Shown here piece by piece: positions 34,368 to 38,673 of a stretch of DNA of 38,673 nt. The stretch covers positions 1 to 38,673 of the forward strand of contig JAQVCT010000025.1 in the NCBI GenBank assembly GCA_028689655.1. The letters run 5' to 3'. Origin of the DNA: Lachnospiraceae bacterium (GTDB lineage Bacteria > Bacillota > Clostridia > Lachnospirales > Lachnospiraceae). The stretch's first letter is position 1. Each line of letters begins with the position of its first letter. The position numbers were made by a program, and so were the translations under genes. Below the pieces are notes generated by a model. It saw only the letters and a program-made list of their open reading frames with translations. It was not told the DNA's origin and searched no databases.

Positions 34368-37154
34368 TTAGTATCCTCTTCGTTTCCGTTCATTTACCAG
34401 CTTTTTCTCCAGACGGTTATACACTTGTTCCGATATGCTGTTAATATTCTTCTGCAGCCCTTCTCTCACCAGGTTCGTCACATCCTGTGTTGCCTGCTCT
34501 ACGATATGATTGGTGGTGACATTGTTTTTGGTAACTGTGGTATTTTCCACGGTTTCCTCCCGCTGTACCTCTGTCCTCCTTTGCAGAATCTGATTCTGTT
34601 GCTGTAATTCCTCCAGAACCTCCTCCGACAGGACATTTTCCACCTGTTTATGAACAAATTCCATATTCTGGATTTGCTCATCTCTTCTAATCTCTGACTG
34701 ACGCAGGATTTCCTCTGGCTCTCTGTATCGCTCTACGATTCTGTCCACGATCTGCTCTTCCACTTCCCCCTGTAAATGCTCCATGGTTGCTGCTTCCTGA
34801 ACCGTCCGCGAAATATCCCTCTGAAACTGCTTCAAAATAGGATTTTCTATGCTGTTCTCCACGATGGTTCTGTCTGGGTTCTTCTGGTACTCTTCCACCA
34901 TATGGTAGATTTCGCGGGTTTCCTCGGACACCTGTGCTTTAAGTTCGCTCCTGTTTCTTTCTTCCACACGCTGGGTTTCATAATCCTCTCTGGTATGATG
35001 TTCCATCAAGATCCGCTCCGGCTCCGCCGATGGTGAAGTCTGGTCCTGGAAATATTCCATGGGTACCGATTCCGGAACATTTCTGACAATCTCATTTCTG
35101 AACTGTTCCGGGGTGGGGATTCTGACCATGCTTTCCGCGATGGCTCTCACTGGATTTTTCTGATATTCCTCCACCAGATGATAGATTTCCTTTGTTTCCG
35201 CAGACATCAATTTCTCCAACTGATTCTTCTGATGCTCCTCCACACGCTCTGTCTGATGCTCCTCATGGGTACGATACTCCATCAATACCCCTTCCGGGTC
35301 TGTAAGTGCCCTCAAAGCATCCTGTCTGGAACGTTCCATATTAATCTGGATATTTTTAGGTGTACTGATTTCCTGAAGTTGAAGCTGCTGAAGCTTTTCC
35401 AGATTCTGCTGGTTAATCATGTCTAACTGTTGTCTAATCGTGGTGTAATTCCGGGATTCCTGATTATTGCTTATATGATTTTCCTGTTCCTGCAAGGTCT
35501 GGTTCTCATATTGGATCTGTTCCAGATTCTCTTCCCGATTATTCTGGTGTATTTCATTTTCAAGGGTTATTTCACTTCTATATTCCTGCTGATTTCCTTC
35601 GATTTGTGTCTGATACCTGTTCTCCGTGCGTTCCAACAGCTTTTTCAGTACTGTAATATCCTCTTGATTTTCCTGTCGATATTCGTTATGTGTGGAAAGC
35701 TCCGTGGGATTGATTTCGTTATATTCCCTCGGAACATCCTGCATTCGCGCATTCTCCACAGGAATCTCAGACTCATGGAACACTGTCTCTTCTTCCTGCT
35801 CCTCCATCCCCGTAAACTGCGTATCCACAGGTCGGAATTCCTGATTACCGGAAAGTGCTCCTCCCTCTGTTGCATTCACAAAGTTCTGATACTGTCGTAT
35901 CTGCTGCTCCAGATTCCCATTGGACTGCTGATAGAATTTATTGGAATATTGATTTTCCTGATTCTCATAGGTTATCTCATGCTGCTGCACGATATTCTCT
36001 ACTGCCCCCTGCTGCTCCAGTCTGGAATTTTTCTGATAGTTATCCGTGATGGTATTCCATTCATCATGAGTCACCTGTTCTGATATTTGTAATATCTTAT
36101 TCAAGGTGGTATATTCATTCTTTTTTGCCTGATTCATATAGGTCATATAATCCGTATTTCGAATATTCAGATACTCATGATCTGTACGAAATTCTTCATA
36201 TCGTTTTAACGTATTATTTGCTGCATATTGCAGAGCATGGGTTACGTCATACCAGTTTTTTACTTTGTGCTCCAGATTTTCACAGGTAATTTCATAGATA
36301 TTGTCCAGTAGATTCAGCATGACCGCCGAGGTAAGGTTATAGGTGGCTGTCGAATGTTTTTGATTCTCTATAGTGGGATTGCTCTCCTCGTACAGATTAT
36401 AGCGATGATACATCACAGGCTGTTCTTCATCCTGTACCATATTCTGTAATTTGTTTAATATCATATTTTGAGACTGTCTGATATTTTCCGATATGAGCAG
36501 TTCCCTCTGCTGCACCTGCTGCTCCTGACCTGGAAATCCCGTAAAATAATTCTTCAGTTCCTGATAGATCACTCCTGTCTGCAGCCGCTTAAAAATAGCG
36601 TCATGGAGATAATAGCTATTCTCTTTTGTATGCTCCCGCGGGGTTTTCTCTATATCTTTGTCGGCTCCTCCTGCCTTCATTTCCTGATTCGTCTTTACTT
36701 CATTAATCACTTCCTGCAGAGTCTGAAAATGATTCCAGTACAGATCAATCAATTGATTCGTCTGTCTGGTGTCCTCCTGGAGATGCTGTACCTGTTTCAG
36801 AAAAACAGATACTTCACTGATTCCTGATTTCTGTAGGATATTCTCCACAAATACTGTATCCTGGTAGGTAAAATCCTGCTCATTCATCAGCATGATCCGG
36901 TTTACCAGATTATTCATCATTTCCATCTTGACATTCTGGGTATGACTGATCCTGGTATCCTGTACCAGACTGGTCATGCTGCCTTCACCCAGGTAGATCT
37001 CCGGTGGCTGTGTCACCAGATGAAGCAGATCCTCCTCCTCAAATTTCACCTGAAACAGATCGTAATTATTACGAATCTTTTCACTGAAAGGATTCATGGT
37101 GCTGCATATGGGTTTTATACTTTTTAAGTTCAGTGGTTCTCGAATCGTCAGCAT
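34368..37154 (-). CDS. 928-aa Gln/Glu-rich helical CIS protein with internal repeats
   Basis: I do not recognise a named family. The sequence is extremely rich in Gln, Glu and Asn and predicted helical, with no TM segment. Two ~90-residue repeats lie at about 620-800: blocks EIYHLVEEYQKNPVRAIAES and EIYHMVEEYQKNPDRTIVEN recur with flanking LMEYRTHEEH/LMEHHTREDY and PEQFRNEIVRNV/LKQFQRDISRTV. A third, weaker copy follows (EPEEILRQSEIRR). The C terminus turns basic (ISEQVYNRLEKKLVNERKRRGY). It lies between the tube-like and adaptor genes. In myophage gene order a tape measure sits there, and a 928-residue helix would span ~140 nm, but it could also be a chaperone-like or cargo protein. AAGGAGAGG precedes the ATG. 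Confidence 0.9.
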   Translation of the reverse strand: MLTIREPLNLKSIKPICSTMNPFSEKIRNNYDLFQVKFEEEDLLHLVTQPPEIYLGEGSMTSLVQDTRISHTQNVKMEMMNNLVNRIMLMNEQDFTYQDTVFVENILQKSGISEVSVFLKQVQHLQEDTRQTNQLIDLYWNHFQTLQEVINEVKTNQEMKAGGADKDIEKTPREHTKENSYYLHDAIFKRLQTGVIYQELKNYFTGFPGQEQQVQQRELLISENIRQSQNMILNKLQNMVQDEEQPVMYHRYNLYEESNPTIENQKHSTATYNLTSAVMLNLLDNIYEITCENLEHKVKNWYDVTHALQYAANNTLKRYEEFRTDHEYLNIRNTDYMTYMNQAKKNEYTTLNKILQISEQVTHDEWNTITDNYQKNSRLEQQGAVENIVQQHEITYENQENQYSNKFYQQSNGNLEQQIRQYQNFVNATEGGALSGNQEFRPVDTQFTGMEEQEEETVFHESEIPVENARMQDVPREYNEINPTELSTHNEYRQENQEDITVLKKLLERTENRYQTQIEGNQQEYRSEITLENEIHQNNREENLEQIQYENQTLQEQENHISNNQESRNYTTIRQQLDMINQQNLEKLQQLQLQEISTPKNIQINMERSRQDALRALTDPEGVLMEYRTHEEHQTERVEEHQKNQLEKLMSAETKEIYHLVEEYQKNPVRAIAESMVRIPTPEQFRNEIVRNVPESVPMEYFQDQTSPSAEPERILMEHHTREDYETQRVEERNRSELKAQVSEETREIYHMVEEYQKNPDRTIVENSIENPILKQFQRDISRTVQEAATMEHLQGEVEEQIVDRIVERYREPEEILRQSEIRRDEQIQNMEFVHKQVENVLSEEVLEELQQQNQILQRRTEVQREETVENTTVTKNNVTTNHIVEQATQDVTNLVREGLQKNINSISEQVYNRLEKKLVNERKRRGY

Positions 37155-37202
37155 CCCTGTATCCTCTCCTTTTGTACTTCCACATTTAAGTGCAGTGAAA
37201 AT

Positions 37203-38657
37203 TTATTTTTTTAGAAAATCTAATATATTTTTGGCACTTTTCTGTGCCGGCCATTTTCTCTGTGCGGGCTTCGTGGATTCACTCTTCTTTGCACTCTGTA
37301 CCGATCTGGATTTGAAGTCGTATTCTCTGGACACCGCTTTTCCGCGATCAATAGAAGGTTTGGCACTTTTCACTTCTCCGCTTTTCATATCATATTTCTT
37401 CGACACCGCTTTTCCGCGATCGATAGAAGGTTTGGCACTTTTGGTTCCTGAACCATCTTTATTCTTTCCGTATATCCACTTGACGGCTTTTCTTGTGTTC
37501 TGTAGTCCTAACACTGCTTCGACTCTCCTGGCACTTCCTGTACCCTTGTCCTGATCCCATCTTTGTGATCTGCTTTCCATGGACTTCTTCCTGGATTCCG
37601 CCTGGTCATAGCTTGCACTTCTCTTACCGGAACCCTCTTTGGAATCATCCTCGAAGAGCCATTTCTGACTATCAGATATCATCTGTGCTTTCCTTGGTTC
37701 GCTTCTGTTGATCGTAGCACTTCTCTTTCCTTTTCCTACGATTCTATTGCCGTTGAACTCCCACTTTACTGCCTTTTTCTCCATCTCACCCAGAGTCTTT
37801 TCCCCATTGATCTGCAAGGCTCTTCTGGTTCCTTTTCCACTCTTACTCTTTTGGTTGAACTCCCACTTTTCTGCTTCCTTTTTCGGCTTCTTTCCTATGA
37901 TTTTTTCAATATCTGCAGCACTTTTTATGGGTGCTTCATCCTTCGGATTCCATCTTACTGCCTTAGCCTGCATCTCACTCCGGGTCTCTTCCCCATTGAT
38001 TTGCACGGCACTGCTGGTTCCCTTTCCAGCTTTACTCTTTTGATCGAACTCCCACTTTACTGCTTTCTTTTCCGGCTTTTTCCCTATGATCTTTTCAATA
38101 TCTGCAGCACTTTTTTTAGGTTTTTCATCCTTAGGATTCCATCTTACTGCTTTCGCTATAAAGTCATTTTTGGATAATTCCTCATCATCTGTATTGGCAC
38201 TTCTAACGCCATTTCCTTTTTTCCCCTTGCCGTCAAATTCCCATTTATCCTTATCTATGTCAGCTGGCCAGTTCACACACAGCATCTCGCGGTACGAAAT
38301 CGTGGTGGTCTCCAGTAATAGTCCACTTTTTTCGGCATCCAATGTGCCATATTCCTTTGACATTACAGTGCAGCCTGTAAACACATAGCACCGCTTTGTC
38401 TTTCCAAAGTCATTGTGATAGCGGCTCACCATCAGTAACACTGGTAATATTAATTCTGCTCCATTGGGCATGGGATCCCACAGATCCGTACCTACGTAAC
38501 GCTCTACCTGAAAGGTAAAGGGTTTTGAAATTGGTTTTCTTCTCACATGTACATAATCATTCAGACCACCCTCCTGAATATACTCATATTCATTTTCTTT
38601 GGTAAAAGTACGCACAGATTTACAGGGCACATCATAAAGTCCCTCTATACGAAGCAT
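37203..38657 (-). CDS. Tail-tube-fold protein with long basic repeat tail
   Basis: Residues ~1-130 match the gp19/Afp1-5 tail-tube fold: EYIQEGGLNDYVHVRRKPIS, FTFQVERYVGTDLWD, RCYVFTGCTVMSKEYGTLDA and LLLETTTISYREMLCV follow the family's conserved order. The remaining ~350 residues are basic, low complexity and built from repeats. A (K/R)W-x-F...G-K/S-G-x-R/K-SA module (e.g. KWEFDQKSKAGKGTSSA) occurs about seven times. AVRWNPKDE plus SAADIEKIIGKKP occurs twice, ~64 residues apart. SAKPSIDRGKAVS occurs twice. The C terminus is lysine-rich (NILDFLKK). Ordinary tube proteins end after ~150 residues. The ATG at 38657 is 16 nt from the window edge; GG is visible 13-15 nt upstream, so the true ribosome site may be cut off and an earlier start cannot be excluded. 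Confidence 0.85.
   Translation of the reverse strand: MLRIEGLYDVPCKSVRTFTKENEYEYIQEGGLNDYVHVRRKPISKPFTFQVERYVGTDLWDPMPNGAELILPVLLMVSRYHNDFGKTKRCYVFTGCTVMSKEYGTLDAEKSGLLLETTTISYREMLCVNWPADIDKDKWEFDGKGKKGNGVRSANTDDEELSKNDFIAKAVRWNPKDEKPKKSAADIEKIIGKKPEKKAVKWEFDQKSKAGKGTSSAVQINGEETRSEMQAKAVRWNPKDEAPIKSAADIEKIIGKKPKKEAEKWEFNQKSKSGKGTRRALQINGEKTLGEMEKKAVKWEFNGNRIVGKGKRSATINRSEPRKAQMISDSQKWLFEDDSKEGSGKRSASYDQAESRKKSMESRSQRWDQDKGTGSARRVEAVLGLQNTRKAVKWIYGKNKDGSGTKSAKPSIDRGKAVSKKYDMKSGEVKSAKPSIDRGKAVSREYDFKSRSVQSAKKSESTKPAQRKWPAQKSAKNILDFLKK
37331..37442. repeat. 40-bp direct repeat inside the tube-protein tail
   Basis: Positions 37331-37370 and 37403-37442 are identical except for one A/G difference, at a 72-bp (24-codon) period. 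They encode the two SAKPSIDRGKAVS copies. Near-identity at DNA level means a recent duplication inside the coding sequence, so copy number could vary between strains. Confidence 0.9.
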
Positions 38658-38673
38658 AAAATTATAATTTACC

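Noticed and set aside
22627..38657. Prophage or R-type tailocin
   Set aside because: No integrase, terminase, capsid, holin or lysin is present, and regulators and an acetyltransferase-like gene lie within the operon. The part beyond 38673 is unseen, so this is not absolute.

Overview
The window reads as a chromosomal segment of a low-GC Firmicute, most likely a gut-type Clostridia/Lachnospiraceae. This rests on AT-rich DNA, strong AGGAGG-type ribosome sites, an RsbU/RsbW/STAS partner-switching regulator set and a multi-domain c-di-GMP protein. Every gene I support is on the minus strand, so transcription runs from high to low coordinates. The taxon is inferred; there is no rRNA or other marker gene in the window.

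Region 38.66-22.6 kb (upstream half) is a contractile injection system (CIS, phage-tail-like) baseplate operon. In transcription order it holds: a tail-tube-fold protein with a long basic repeat tail; a 928-aa Gln/Glu-rich helical protein; two tandem Afp7-like 'CIS tube' proteins; a gp27/gpD-like hub; a gp5/gpV-like spike; gp25; two baseplate-J wedge proteins; a tail protein I-like protein; a STAS anti-sigma antagonist; a tandem-GNAT-like protein; and a 2586-aa almost entirely helical protein. Sheath, main tube, AAA+ ATPase, PAAR tip and tail fibre are not in the window. The first genes of the operon probably lie beyond 38673. Spacing is tight throughout (1-55 bp, or short overlaps).

Region 14.84-14.34 kb is a 500-bp intergenic stretch. 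It holds seven perfect-period 56-bp tandem repeats, each with two perfect hairpins (14 hairpins in all), just downstream of an extended -10 promoter-like motif.

Region 14.34-6.25 kb looks like a sensing and signalling module. It encodes an unrecognised three-TM membrane protein followed by a good intrinsic terminator, an RsbW-like ATP-binding anti-sigma protein, an orphan 441-aa protein, an unusual beta-propeller/Cache/MFS fusion, and a Cache-HAMP-PP2C (RsbU/SpoIIE-like) phosphatase. With the STAS protein inside the CIS operon, these supply phosphatase, antagonist and switch kinase of a partner-switching circuit, next to a CIS. No sigma factor is visible.

Region 6.14-1.0 kb carries polyphosphate:AMP phosphotransferase, CobT and a REC-GGDEF(degenerate)-EAL-PAS-REC response regulator as a compact operon with its own candidate promoter and terminator. 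Region 0.85-0.19 kb is a HigBA-type toxin-antitoxin pair with a clear promoter whose spacer is a perfect 18-bp palindrome. The first 180 bp hold two short direct repeats and no gene.
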